Source of the DNA: an uncultured Oscillospiraceae bacterium | GTDB lineage: Bacteria; Bacillota; Clostridia; Oscillospirales; Oscillospiraceae | Direction of reading: 5' to 3' | Assembly: GCA_947625045.1 (NCBI GenBank) | Contig: CANQMW010000006.1 | Coordinates: 1-64,000, forward strand | Length of the DNA: 64,000 nt | Shown: positions 1 to 8,509 of the stretch, piece by piece | How the letters are laid out: each line of letters opens with the position of its first letter | How positions within the stretch are numbered: position 1 is the stretch's first letter | The notes under the pieces: model-generated | Database searches by the model: none | Told to the model about the DNA's origin: nothing | The model's input: only the letters and a program-made list of their open reading frames with translations | Made by a program: the position numbers and the translations under genes

Positions 1-369
1 TGGGAAGACTCTGAGCTCTATAACTATCTTGCCCCGACGAAATTCCTGTTCGTCATCTTCCAGGAACAAGACGATGGCGAATATGTATTTGACCGAGCGA
101 TGTTTTGGAACATCCCCAACGATGATCTGGAAGAAGTAGGGCGCGTTTGGGAGCGGACCGTGCAGACTATTCGTGAGGGCGTGGTCCTTACATCTACGCC
201 GCAAGGCGTCAGCAATAACCTGCCCAAACAGAGCGAGAGCCGTGTTGCCCATGTTCGTCCTCATGGACGGAGAGGGTCTGATAAGCTCCCCTTGCCGGAT
301 GGCCGCATGATGACGAAGCAGTGCTTCTGGCTGAACAATACATATATCGCAGAGCAGATAAAGAGGTAA
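1..369 (+). CDS. Sau3AI/MutH-family restriction endonuclease, 3' end only
   Basis: The frame is open from the first base, so the 5' part lies outside the window; 122 residues remain. The segment ends with an Arg-Pro-His-Gly motif, then Asp and Leu-Pro, then Lys-Gln-Cys-Phe-Trp-Leu-Asn, which I recognise as the C-terminal domain of Sau3AI-type enzymes. These cut GATC and are built from two MutH-like domains, the C-terminal one serving as an allosteric DNA-binding domain. It is the first visible gene of a same-strand restriction-modification operon with a C5-methyltransferase downstream, which fits a GATC system blocked by cytosine methylation. The specificity is inferred from the family. Confidence 0.75.
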   Translation, partial: WEDSELYNYLAPTKFLFVIFQEQDDGEYVFDRAMFWNIPNDDLEEVGRVWERTVQTIREGVVLTSTPQGVSNNLPKQSESRVAHVRPHGRRGSDKLPLPDGRMMTKQCFWLNNTYIAEQIKR

Positions 370-373
370 TGAT

Positions 374-1129
374 ATGGGACGAGTTAAGTTCAAAATCGCA
401 GAGCAGACATTTTTTAATAGCGGAGAACTTCTATTACCAACGATTAAGGACCGGGATGGAAACGAGCTAGAATGCGGCATCAGATCGTGGCTGGAGCAGC
501 AATACGAACTGGATTCAGAAATGCGTAGCGGGAAAGAGAAATTTAATGCCGACCAATTAAATGTCGTGCTTCGTGAGAAAATGCTGATTCCAGGGATACA
601 CGGGGAAACCTATGTTGAAAATGGTGCTATCCTTGTTAAAGGAAAAGAAGGCTTTGATTTTTCTTTGTTTGATGAAGAATATAATATCATAAAGCTACGG
701 AATATTTTTATTGGTAATCCCGGGCGATATGGCGGAGATAATAATAAAACCGGGATATATTCTATCAATAAACATGTTCCCAACGCCGAAGGAACAGTTT
801 ACAGATATAAAAAAGACTGGCGGGCAAAACTAGACACACTTACTAAAGCGCCTGGTTCAAATATTGTAGCGACTAAACATCAATACACAGTTGTTGGCGA
901 GTTACAGTTTGGGAATTGGGCACTTGCTGAACACGACCTTCTCCGACTGATGAATTCTGCCATCGATGGCGAGATAGACTACTACATATATATTACGGAT
1001 ACTGGACTGTTGACAGAAAGGTTAAGTAGCGGCATCGTAACATATTCAAAAGTGATTGAACTGTTCAAGAAAAATATCCAGCTCATTCGGACCCCAACGT
1101 GGGTGATCGGGTTAGATCTTGATGGTTGA
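374..1129 (+). CDS. Probable type II restriction endonuclease (BglII/BstYI-like)
   Basis: A 251-residue protein starting 4 bases after the preceding nuclease gene, with GAGGT just upstream. Around residue 176 is a Gly-Glu-Leu-Gln-Phe-Gly-Asn segment. The Glu-x-Gln pair followed by an aromatic and Gly resembles the active site of BglII-type enzymes, which use Asp...Glu-x-Gln instead of the usual Glu-x-Lys. Length is close to that family (about 200-250 residues). BglII and BstYI cut AGATCT and RGATCY, both with a GATC core, matching the Sau3AI-like neighbour; shared specificity is an inference. GC content is low compared with the host genes, consistent with transfer. It could be another PD-(D/E)XK-type nuclease. 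Confidence 0.55.
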   Translation: MGRVKFKIAEQTFFNSGELLLPTIKDRDGNELECGIRSWLEQQYELDSEMRSGKEKFNADQLNVVLREKMLIPGIHGETYVENGAILVKGKEGFDFSLFDEEYNIIKLRNIFIGNPGRYGGDNNKTGIYSINKHVPNAEGTVYRYKKDWRAKLDTLTKAPGSNIVATKHQYTVVGELQFGNWALAEHDLLRLMNSAIDGEIDYYIYITDTGLLTERLSSGIVTYSKVIELFKKNIQLIRTPTWVIGLDLDG

Positions 1130-1134
1130 TCATC

Positions 1135-1569
1135 ATGAAACATCCTGTATCATATGACTCTACGCCTGAGACGCGGGAGCGGATGTCGAAAGTGAGACTG
1201 AAAAACGGTAAGGCGGAGACCATTCTAGCGAAACAGCTCTGGCATTTGGGTTATCACTATAGAAAAAACGATAAGCGTTTGCCGGGGTCTCCGGATATAG
1301 CAGTCCTCAAATATCACATCGCCATCTTTGTGGATGGTGAGTTCTGGCACGGAAAGGACTGGGAAACGCGGCGGGAGCGGCTGAAAAGGAACCGGGAATA
1401 CTGGATAGAAAAGATAGAAGAGAATATGGCCCGCGACAAGCGTGTAGACCAGCAACTCCTGGAACAAGGCTGGCTGCCGTTGCATTTTTGGGAAAAGGAC
1501 GTCTTGAAGAATACGGACGCTTGTATTCAAGAGGTCATAAAGAATATCGAGGCTATGAAGGCTCGATGA
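1135..1569 (+). CDS. vsr: Very short patch repair endonuclease
   Basis: Vsr nicks 5' of the T in T:G mismatches left by deamination of 5-methylcytosine, protecting sites methylated by the partner methyltransferase. The 144-residue protein has the family hallmarks: early Thr-Arg-x-x-Met-Ser-x-Val-Arg, a Ser-Pro-Asp catalytic segment, the Phe-Val-Asp-Gly-Glu-Phe-Trp-His-Gly core and the Asn-Arg-Glu-Tyr-Trp helix. It has no Cys near that core, so the zinc cluster of E. coli Vsr is absent; many homologues of this subtype share that. A TTG at 1126 overlapping the previous stop is an alternative start. It lies 21 bases before the methyltransferase gene, the normal pairing. Confidence 0.9.
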   Translation: MKHPVSYDSTPETRERMSKVRLKNGKAETILAKQLWHLGYHYRKNDKRLPGSPDIAVLKYHIAIFVDGEFWHGKDWETRRERLKRNREYWIEKIEENMARDKRVDQQLLEQGWLPLHFWEKDVLKNTDACIQEVIKNIEAMKAR

Positions 1570-1590
1570 CTATTTGGCTGAGGATATGAC

Positions 1591-2820
1591 ATGGAAGGTA
1601 TCCGAACTGTGGAACTGTTTGCAGGCGTAGGCGGGTTCCGTCTAGGGCTGGAGGCGGCGTCTGATAAGTTCCATTTCGTGTGGGCGGATCAATGGGAACC
1701 GTCGATGCGGGAGCAGTATGCCTTTGAATGCTATCAGGCACATTTTGGGAACAGTGAGAACCATGTGTGTCAGGATATAGCGAAGGCAAAGAGCGATGTA
1801 CCTGACCATGACCTTTTGGTCGGGGGGTTCCCGTGCCAGGATTACTCTATCATGAAGAAGAACTCTGCCGGCATCGAAGGAGCGAAAGGTGTCCTTTGGT
1901 GGCAGATAGATGATATCCTGAAGGAGAAACGGCCTCTGTTCGTCGTCCTTGAAAATGTGGACAGGATCATCCGTTCACCGGCGCACCAGCGAGGACGAGA
2001 TTTCTCTATGATACTGCGGAGCTTCTATGAAAAAGGGTACGCGGTGGAGTGGAGAGTGATAAACGCTGCCGACTATGGCAATGCGCAACGCCGACGAAGG
2101 ACGTTCATCGTAGCATATCACAACAAGACACGATGCTTCCAAGACTTGGCAGATGGGGTCTGTACCAAGGGACTCAAATACATGCACCGATACTTAATGG
2201 AGCACGCGGTGCTTACCAAAGCGTTCCCTGTCTCCTCGCACAGCCGGACCTATACGGAGAGCTGGATAGATGAACTTGCCTATATCGATATGCCAGATGT
2301 TGCGGCCAAGCAAAAGGCGTATTTTTATAATGCCGGCGTCATGATGAATGGACGCATCTATTCCGTCGATGTATGCCCTTGCCGAGAGCGAGCTATACCA
2401 TTGGGCAAGATTCTTGAAAAAGGTCCCGTGGACCCGCGATTTTTTATCCGTAAAGAGGATATGCCTCAGTGGGTCTATGCGAAAGGCGCGAAACACGAGA
2501 AGCGAAAAAGAAGAGACGGGAGCGTCTACTGGTTCAACGAAGGGGCTGTGCGTTTCCCGGAGCCGCTGGATGGGCCGTCTCGGACGATGCTCACGTCTGA
2601 GGCGCAGGTCGGACGGACATCACATGTCGTCGCAGATCCTATGACCGGGCGCTTACGCACACTGACTCCCATAGAGTGCGAGCGATTGAACGGCTTTCCG
2701 GATGGCTGGACTAATACAGGTATGCCGGAGAAGATGAGGTATTTCTGCATGGGGAACGCGCTCGTGGTGCCGCTCGTGACACGGATTGGTCTGGCGCTGA
2801 TAGAAGCGGCAGGTCAGTGA
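1591..2820 (+). CDS. DNA (cytosine-5-)-methyltransferase
   Basis: A 409-residue C5-methyltransferase. In order: motif I (Phe-Ala-Gly-Val-Gly-Gly-Phe-Arg-Leu-Gly) near residue 10 for SAM, motif IV with the catalytic Pro-Cys-Gln near residue 80, motif VI Glu-Asn-Val-Asp, motif VIII Gln-Arg-Arg-Arg-Arg, a target-recognition region between about 200 and 340, and motif X Gly-Asn-Ala-Leu-Val-Val-Pro-Leu near the end. All catalytic motifs are intact. It protects self DNA from the two upstream nucleases. The Vsr partner confirms that the product is 5-methylcytosine. A GATC target is inferred from the Sau3AI-like partner only. Confidence 0.93.
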   Translation: MEGIRTVELFAGVGGFRLGLEAASDKFHFVWADQWEPSMREQYAFECYQAHFGNSENHVCQDIAKAKSDVPDHDLLVGGFPCQDYSIMKKNSAGIEGAKGVLWWQIDDILKEKRPLFVVLENVDRIIRSPAHQRGRDFSMILRSFYEKGYAVEWRVINAADYGNAQRRRRTFIVAYHNKTRCFQDLADGVCTKGLKYMHRYLMEHAVLTKAFPVSSHSRTYTESWIDELAYIDMPDVAAKQKAYFYNAGVMMNGRIYSVDVCPCRERAIPLGKILEKGPVDPRFFIRKEDMPQWVYAKGAKHEKRKRRDGSVYWFNEGAVRFPEPLDGPSRTMLTSEAQVGRTSHVVADPMTGRLRTLTPIECERLNGFPDGWTNTGMPEKMRYFCMGNALVVPLVTRIGLALIEAAGQ

Positions 2821-2909
2821 TACATGGTGTCATGTATTGGGAAGGAGCTCTTGAACAAGGGCGAAACTAGCCGAAGATCTATCTTTCTAAACAAAGGAGA
2901 GCGGCGAAT

Positions 2910-3401
2910 ATGACAGATGCAAAAGTGATACATGAGATACCGATATATGCGATGAAAAAAGAGGAATTGCACAGGAAATATGCGAAATTGGCTTCCACAT
3001 ATCGCGCTGAATACAGCCACTCGGACAAAGAAACGGTCAATGCGCTGATTGCACTAGCCTCGTATCCCCAACGGCTTTGGGAGTATAATCACTTGGTCGG
3101 CTTCATCCAGATTTCGGCGACTTGCCAAGATATTCTTTTTGACGTATTTCTTCCGACACCGCCTAGAAAGAGGTATATATGGAGATCTGGCAAAAAAATT
3201 TTCTTTCATAACGTCTCAGCCAATGGAACCCATTTCTATGTAAATGAAAAAACGCCTAATAGTAACATACAAACGAGGGTGGCGGAGATGTTGAGTGGCG
3301 TTATAAAGGAGCACATTCCTACGAGGTACTATGTCGATACCGTAGCGTTTGATAATACAAATCCCGTTCTGGATTATAGGAAAATCATGGATAATGCGTA
3401 A
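2910..3401 (+). CDS. Hypothetical protein of the restriction-modification operon
   Basis: A 163-residue protein I do not recognise. AAAGGAG sits 9-15 bases before the ATG, so it is probably translated. It is mostly soluble, with a charged helical N-terminus, no signal peptide and no membrane segment. It follows the methyltransferase by 89 bases on the same strand and is closed by a strong hairpin, so it reads as the last gene of the defence operon. It might be an accessory nuclease subunit, a controller or an unrelated defence gene; the sequence does not decide. Confidence 0.6.
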   Translation: MTDAKVIHEIPIYAMKKEELHRKYAKLASTYRAEYSHSDKETVNALIALASYPQRLWEYNHLVGFIQISATCQDILFDVFLPTPPRKRYIWRSGKKIFFHNVSANGTHFYVNEKTPNSNIQTRVAEMLSGVIKEHIPTRYYVDTVAFDNTNPVLDYRKIMDNA

Positions 3402-3500
3402 AGCGTCGCGTCAAGGCATGTGGGTCTAACGGTGTATGTAGTATCTGGTAGAGATACGATGTACCTGATCCATAGGACAGAATACTGACAAAATCCAGCA

Positions 3501-3537
3501 TGGGATGGAAGTGTCATATAATGACATCTCCATCCCA
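3501..3537. terminator. Hairpin terminator between convergent genes
   Basis: Arms of 17 bases (3501-3517 and 3521-3537) pair except for a two-base internal mismatch around a 3-base loop. It lies between the 3' ends of the convergent restriction operon and HEPN gene and probably serves both. There is no long T-run. Confidence 0.6.
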
Positions 3538-3611
3538 TAATTGAATACCTACAAAACAGATTTAAAATGGGGCGTTTGTTTTAATGACATATGCGGCACT
3601 TGGTTTGAATC

Positions 3612-5159
3612 CTATATCTTCCATTCATCATCATAATCGTCAAGATATAAATGAGGTATTGTTTTTGTTTCTCCAAACGAGTTATACTTCTTTTTCTCTT
3701 CAATGTGGACAGCGAGAGTCAGCTCAATGATAACTTCTCGGATCATTTGTAGAAGTTCGAGTGTATAGTCCTGCAGATCAGCCTCTGATATATGATAGGT
3801 CATTTCATCATCAACATATGGTTTGTCGATCGGGTATAGTAAATCGGAATGAACCTTAACATATTTGTGTTCGATTGCATTTCGTAATGATTTGAGCCTT
3901 TGTAATTCTGGGAGCGGAGAGTCACCAAATTCCTTTTTAAAGTCTTTGTATATCCAGTTTATTGCAACTATGGCGGAGTTTCCATTCGCTTCAAGCCGTT
4001 TGTGCTTATATTTACTGTTTCCATGCCCACTTTCATCCTTCCAAATACTATGAAAAGAAATGTCATGCTCTTTTATACCTAGTTGCCAGTATGTGTTGAT
4101 GAAGAATGCGACTTTATCAAATAAAGAGTACAAAAGGCGAAAAGATGTTTTTATGCTTTCAACCCGGATAGAATATTGCGGATAGTCATATAGATTGACC
4201 AAATAGGTGTCCTTGTCGGCGTAATGGGGCTGGTCGGTTATTTCAATTCCCCTGTAAAACAAGTATCTTGCATAAATATATTCTTGTTTAAGCTGATTGA
4301 ATAATCCAAAGTAAATAGGTATGTCGGTTTGAGATATGGATGTGACAATGCTTGGTAACTGTAGTGTATCCGCAGCAAATGAGGAGTGTTCAACTAGGAG
4401 ATCATTCAGTGGATTCAAAAAGACATGATTGTGGAGGCACCATCTACGATACTCATATTCATGTGCTATACCCATCGAATACTCTGGCATATTGAGTGGC
4501 TTGTCCAAGAATTCGGTCCTATATTCTGGTTCATAGCCATTGATTATTCTCATAAAATAGTTTTTTACATCCGAAGGTATATGTGAATCTCCCTCTTCAA
4601 TAGCAGATTTTAGGCTATTATAAGCGAAATAATGTAGATAATTCTGATGCCCTGGGTCATGAACTAACGACCCATAAGAAAGTAAAGCAATACCCATATT
4701 GCCCTCTGCCATTTTAAAGCCATTGCTGATGATAAGGCTGCTCCGATAAAAGTGGATAGCAGCAAGTTTTCTTTCGCAGTGACTGAGAGCATTTGCGTAA
4801 TTTGTAAATAATGGCAGTTTGATTCCCTTAACATATGGCATGAATTTATCGTTATTGAGTTCCTTTGCGCGTAACAGTTCAATAGCGATTCTATAATAGT
4901 ATAATGCTCTTTCATATATTTCTTCTGTTGCATATTCCGGGATGTATTTTGCCAGATCAGTATAAGATGTTCCTAACGAATAGTAAATCGGAGCATAATC
5001 ATAGGTCATCTTATCCTTTACAAATTTCTCACACTCATCAATTGTGCATTTTGTTTTGCCCCAGTCTTTTTCATCGTATGCTTTATCAAACGATGCGGCA
5101 TAGTAATTACATTGTTCTGCGAATGGATCTATGTATTGTGTAGAATCCATCATTTTCAT
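3612..5159 (-). CDS. LA2681-like HEPN domain protein with TPR-like N-terminus
   Basis: A 515-residue protein. The N-terminal 200 residues are helical, with repeated Tyr/Ala-rich pairs resembling TPR units. The C-terminal third carries Arg-Asn-Ala-Ile-Glu-His, the Rx4H signature of HEPN ribonucleases, followed by Lys-Tyr-Val-Lys-Val. This layout matches the LA2681-like HEPN family. HEPN proteins commonly act as RNA-cleaving effectors in defence or toxin systems. Several in-frame ATGs (5159, 5153, 5150) follow AGAAAGG; the second or third has better spacing. The gene is AT-rich compared with the host and stands alone beside the restriction operon. No antitoxin partner is adjacent. Confidence 0.75.
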   Translation of the reverse strand: MKMMDSTQYIDPFAEQCNYYAASFDKAYDEKDWGKTKCTIDECEKFVKDKMTYDYAPIYYSLGTSYTDLAKYIPEYATEEIYERALYYYRIAIELLRAKELNNDKFMPYVKGIKLPLFTNYANALSHCERKLAAIHFYRSSLIISNGFKMAEGNMGIALLSYGSLVHDPGHQNYLHYFAYNSLKSAIEEGDSHIPSDVKNYFMRIINGYEPEYRTEFLDKPLNMPEYSMGIAHEYEYRRWCLHNHVFLNPLNDLLVEHSSFAADTLQLPSIVTSISQTDIPIYFGLFNQLKQEYIYARYLFYRGIEITDQPHYADKDTYLVNLYDYPQYSIRVESIKTSFRLLYSLFDKVAFFINTYWQLGIKEHDISFHSIWKDESGHGNSKYKHKRLEANGNSAIVAINWIYKDFKKEFGDSPLPELQRLKSLRNAIEHKYVKVHSDLLYPIDKPYVDDEMTYHISEADLQDYTLELLQMIREVIIELTLAVHIEEKKKYNSFGETKTIPHLYLDDYDDEWKI

Positions 5160-5272
5160 CCTTTCTATACAAGTAACTCACAAAGCAATTTTAACATATC
5201 GCGCTATTAAACGCAACGAACTGAAGGAACGGGGCTTCGTAGTGAGAAACTGGTAGAGCAGTAAACTAAATC

Positions 5273-5300
5273 GCGGCGGCAGTCGAGTGACTGCCGCCGC
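5273..5300 (-). terminator. Terminator of the mobilisation operon
   Basis: A perfect 12-bp GC-rich stem (5273-5284 with 5289-5300) with a 4-base loop lies just past the stop of the 61-residue gene. On the minus strand it is followed by a moderately T-rich stretch. Confidence 0.75.
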
Positions 5301-5305
5301 TGGCG

Positions 5306-5491
5306 TTATCGTGCCTTGGTGTCTTGGAGGTGTCTTTCTGCCTCCCGCTGGGCCTTCCATGCCGCGAACTCCCGCTGGCCCTCCTCGCTCTCGTAGAACG
5401 CGAGGATGTCCGGCAGGAAGCACCGGGCGAGTTTCTCGATCTCGTGCTGCGGGATGTTGGTGTCGTTTATGAGCTTTTTCCTACGACCCAA
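5306..5491 (-). CDS. Small conserved mobile-element protein
   Basis: A 61-residue charged protein beginning Met-Gly-Arg-Arg-Lys-Lys and rich in Glu, Ala and Arg at its end. The start is TTG at 5491-5489, chosen because AGGAGG ends 5 bases upstream; no in-frame ATG has a comparable site. Proteins of this kind are common next to relaxase genes in clostridial mobile elements, but I know of no defined function. It is the last gene before the operon terminator. Confidence 0.65.
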   Translation of the reverse strand: MGRRKKLINDTNIPQHEIEKLARCFLPDILAFYESEEGQREFAAWKAQREAERHLQDTKAR

Positions 5492-5591
5492 TGTTACCTC
5501 CTATGTAGCGCTATGCTAGTAGTGATGGATGAACGGTGTCATGTTCTGCTCACTCCTTTCTGGTATGATCTAAAGCCTGGATCTGCGGTCA

Positions 5592-5631
5592 GGGGTGTAA
5601 GGATACCACCCCTCCGGGTTTTGCGCCCGGA
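5592..5631 (-). terminator. Double hairpin downstream of the Cys-rich VLP gene
   Basis: Two short stems lie in the gap between two minus-strand genes: 5592-5597 with 5607-5612, and 5613-5618 with 5626-5631. They could be a partial terminator or an mRNA processing structure. No T-run follows, so read-through to the next gene is likely. Confidence 0.35.
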
Positions 5632-5644
5632 AAGCCTTGCAGAT

Positions 5645-6082
5645 TCAGGAACTTTGCTGTTCTATCGTTCTACTATTCGCCCTGCGTCGTTTGGCGTACT
5701 CCGCCTTTTGCCGCCGCTGGGCTATGGTCTTACAATCGTCGCAGTATTTTGCCCGGTTGGAGCCGGGTATGAACACTCTGCCGCAGATCGCGCACCGCTT
5801 CATGGTGTCCTTGCCGAATATCTCCGTTTCAAGCTCCCCTCCGGCCTTATCCTTCAGCAGCACCCAGCGAAAAATTTTGCAGCAGACGGAGTAGGAAAGC
5901 ATCTGCGGGCACGGGACGTCCTCGCCGTCATCCAGGTAAAGACAGTTGCCATTATCACAGACGCTGCACAGCTTGCGAATGAGCGTGACCGCCCGCTGGC
6001 GCTGTCTACCGTTCATACGTGGGAGCGAGCCGTTCGGCTTCCGCTCAACGGGCGGGAGCAGTTCAAGATGGAATGAGCTCAT
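5645..6082 (-). CDS. Cysteine-rich VLP-family protein
   Basis: A 145-residue protein with two Cys groups: a central set (Cys-Ser-Val-Cys, Cys-Pro, then Cys-Cys) and a C-terminal zinc-ribbon-like set (Cys-Ala-Ile-Cys-Gly ... Tyr-Cys-Asp-Asp-Cys). The tail is basic. This matches the Cys-rich VLP family, regularly encoded directly after relaxases in Firmicutes elements. The Cys pairs suggest metal binding; its molecular role is unknown to me. It overlaps the relaxase gene by 20 bases, so the two are probably translationally coupled. Confidence 0.8.
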   Translation of the reverse strand: MSSFHLELLPPVERKPNGSLPRMNGRQRQRAVTLIRKLCSVCDNGNCLYLDDGEDVPCPQMLSYSVCCKIFRWVLLKDKAGGELETEIFGKDTMKRCAICGRVFIPGSNRAKYCDDCKTIAQRRQKAEYAKRRRANSRTIEQQSS

Positions 6083-7601
6083 GGCGCTTCTCTTTCTTGT
6101 GGCCCAGTATGTTCTCCAGATTGTTCTTCACAGTCTCCAGTTCCTTCACCCTGCGCTGCTTCTCCCGGTAGTCTTTGTACCGGGCGTTCTTCTCCGATGT
6201 AAGCTGCTGTATCTCCGCTTGCAGCGCCTTGGTGCTGGGCAGCTTGGTGATCCCGTGGTCCTTGAAATACTTGGAGGCGGCGTTGGACAACCTGAACTCC
6301 CGTTCATGCGCCTGGGCGTATTCGGCCCTGGCCTTGGCGCTTTTCAGCGCCTTGTATTCTTGCCGGACAATCTTTGTTTCCCAATATGTCAGAAGCTGCT
6401 TCAACAACTCTTTCTTCCCGGCGATGATGGTCTCTATGGATTTGAGTTTTTCCCGGCTCTCTTGCAACTCGCTCCGGGCAGCAGACAACAACTCGTTCAA
6501 CTCGTCCATGGAGGAAAAGCCGTACTCGGTGTATGCGTTCAGGGTGTTTGCCATCTGCTGGAGATTGAATCCCTGCGCCCATTTCTCGTAGCCGATGCCC
6601 TTTCCCTCGGCGCGTTTGGCCTCAATGTCCACGAGCCGCTGGACGCTTCCGGCTTCATGGAGCTTGTCCAGAACGCTGGAACGGACAGGCCGCTTCAGCG
6701 CGTTTCGCGCCAATGCCTCGTTCACCGCCGCGAGATCATAGGCGTCGCCCAGCTTCCGGGCCGTGATGGATTTCGCTCTGTCCGGCGAGAGATAGGATAG
6801 TCGGCCCCGGCTCTCCTTGACTGTCACACCCTCACGGAGAAGCAACTCGGCAAACGCATCAAAAGAAGTGGCTGTCTCTAATGCCTTACGGATAGTCCGG
6901 CGCAGCTTTTCTTTGTCCGTCTCAAACTTGGTGGGCTTGTCAGACTTGTCCAGTTTTGCCTGTCCCTTTTTCTGCGTCCAATACTCCCGGTCATTGATAC
7001 GGTCCTGGCTGCCATTGAGCAAGTCGGTCTGGTATAGACCTTCCCGGTGGCACATCTCCATGACCTCGGCCTTGAAGTAGTCCATTGCCGCGTTGGTGCA
7101 ACGGTGCTTCATCCCGGCTTTCACGTCAGCGGGCCTGTCCATGTACGGCAACATGGGGACATCTGCGATCCGCAGGCTGTTGATGATGATATGTATGTGG
7201 ATGTTGCCGGTATGGTTGTGGCCGTCCGGGTGGGTACAGACCAACGCCTGGTGGCCGGGGAAATGCTCGCGGCAAAACTGCTCTCCAAGCTCCTGCGCCC
7301 GGTCCACGGTCAGGCCGTTATCTGCGCCATCTCTTGGGTCAAAGCTGATGATGTAGTGGTGGCTCTTTACATCATCCCGGCTTTGATTTTTGCCGTATTG
7401 TAGATTCGCTCTCATGCAGGCAATGGCAAAATCCTGTCCCTCACAGTTGAGCGCGGCGATGCGGTGATCCTCTCTTGGAATGAGCCGCCCGCTTTCATCC
7501 AAAATGGGCTTCATGGTGAACTCGTCATGCTCGAACAGCAGATACTTCTCTGCGTCGCTGTACCGGGCGTTTTTAGAGTTTATGTGTTTGAACGTCGCCA
7601 A
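6063..7601 (-). CDS. Relaxase / mobilisation nuclease (MOBP type)
   Basis: The relaxase nicks oriT and leads the cut strand into a recipient. The first 200 residues form the nuclease: Tyr-His-Tyr-Ile-Ile-Ser-Phe, then the metal-binding histidine group near residue 130 (His-Pro-Asp-Gly-His-Asn-His ... Ile-His-Ile-His-Ile-Ile). The remainder is helical with long charged coiled-coil segments. I chose TTG at 7601 (512 residues): the protein then begins Ala-Thr-Phe-Lys-His-Ile-Asn as its relatives do, and AAGGTGG lies upstream. A start at 7631 would add ten unrelated residues. It overlaps mobC by 29 bases. No coupling protein or type IV secretion genes are visible, so transfer may need a helper. 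Confidence 0.92.
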   Translation of the reverse strand: MATFKHINSKNARYSDAEKYLLFEHDEFTMKPILDESGRLIPREDHRIAALNCEGQDFAIACMRANLQYGKNQSRDDVKSHHYIISFDPRDGADNGLTVDRAQELGEQFCREHFPGHQALVCTHPDGHNHTGNIHIHIIINSLRIADVPMLPYMDRPADVKAGMKHRCTNAAMDYFKAEVMEMCHREGLYQTDLLNGSQDRINDREYWTQKKGQAKLDKSDKPTKFETDKEKLRRTIRKALETATSFDAFAELLLREGVTVKESRGRLSYLSPDRAKSITARKLGDAYDLAAVNEALARNALKRPVRSSVLDKLHEAGSVQRLVDIEAKRAEGKGIGYEKWAQGFNLQQMANTLNAYTEYGFSSMDELNELLSAARSELQESREKLKSIETIIAGKKELLKQLLTYWETKIVRQEYKALKSAKARAEYAQAHEREFRLSNAASKYFKDHGITKLPSTKALQAEIQQLTSEKNARYKDYREKQRRVKELETVKNNLENILGHKKEKRHELIPS

Positions 7602-7971
7602 TAGCTGCCGCCACCTTTTCCAAGACTTCATATTTCAACATAGCGAGATCAACAGCTGCGTCCCGAACCTCTTTTTCCAAGTCGGCATAAGGTGTTCCAT
7701 ATTCGTTCAGGTGCCGTGCGATCTGATTGAGATTGCCGCCGATCTTGCCGTACTGCGCGATGAGGTCGTCCAGCTTTTTCAGCATTTCATCGTTCACCGA
7801 CGTGATCACGATAGTGGGCTTGAGCGTCGTGCCGGTGATGGCCTTGCGGATATATGCGGCTTTGCTGACGCCGCACAGAGCTGCAACTTCTGCAAAGGTG
7901 GCGTATTCCTCTTTGCTTAGCCGCGTTTTCACGGTCAGGTTCCGGTGGGGCGTGTTGTATTTTTTCGGCAT
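7573..7971 (-). CDS. mobC: MobC-like relaxosome accessory protein
   Basis: A 132-residue protein with an N-terminal ribbon-helix-helix-like segment (Leu-Thr-Val-Lys-Thr-Arg-Leu-Ser) and the C-terminal motif Ile-Gly-Gly-Asn-Leu-Asn-Gln-Ile-Ala-Arg, the signature of the MobC family. Such proteins bind oriT and help the relaxase open the nic region. The ATG at 7971 is preceded by AAGGAGA 11 bases away; the longer open frame upstream has no homology-like content. It directly precedes and overlaps the relaxase gene, the usual relaxosome arrangement. Confidence 0.85.
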   Translation of the reverse strand: MPKKYNTPHRNLTVKTRLSKEEYATFAEVAALCGVSKAAYIRKAITGTTLKPTIVITSVNDEMLKKLDDLIAQYGKIGGNLNQIARHLNEYGTPYADLEKEVRDAAVDLAMLKYEVLEKVAAAIGDVQTHKL

Positions 7972-8481
7972 GGGCGAAATGATCTCCTTTGGGAACAAGC
8001 GAATTTGCAGAATGAGCAAACAAGCAGGGTTTGGGGAAGGCACTCCCCAACAAGATTTCATGAGGCAAAAATGAGCGAAAAGCGAATTTTGGGCCCATGG
8101 TAGAATCTTGCTCTGACAAGTGGTGCTCCACAGCGGCGATCCATCGTGCAAAATCATTTTAGATTCTTCTCTCTGCGGAATTTGTCGAAATCCGTCGGAT
8201 GAACAAGAAAAACTGACACGATTTGACGAGACTTGCAAACGCTGACGATGAATGCTTCTCTATTATCTATTGGAACTGAAGTGCCATTTTGAACTACAAC
8301 TTTTCAAAAAATTTTTCTGAAGTGCTTTTGCAGTTTGAGAAACAAACATGCGGACAACCTGGAAACGCTGATTTCCCTAGAGGAAATTCCACTCACACGA
8401 AAAGTTTTGTCCGGCCAAATTGAAATGTCAAAGACAGGGGGGTGCAAGCATTTATCCCTAAAACGCTCCACGCAAAAAGCA
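7972..8481. other. Gene-free stretch with candidate oriT
   Basis: About 500 bases between mobC and the next terminator hold no convincing gene. Immediately upstream of mobC, where MOBP origins usually lie, an inverted repeat TTGGGGA/TCCCCAA flanks a 6-base spacer around 8033-8052. Further up, a short CTTG...CAAG dyad lies near 8107-8120. These fit an oriT. The nic site cannot be fixed by eye. Confidence 0.4.
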
Positions 8482-8509
8482 GCAGAGGCAGGAAAACTCC
8501 TGCCTCTGC
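8482..8509 (-). terminator. Strong intrinsic terminator
   Basis: A perfect 12-bp stem (8482-8493 with 8498-8509) and 4-base loop. On the minus strand a TTTTT run follows closely. It ends the two-gene transcript of the small proteins upstream. Confidence 0.85.
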
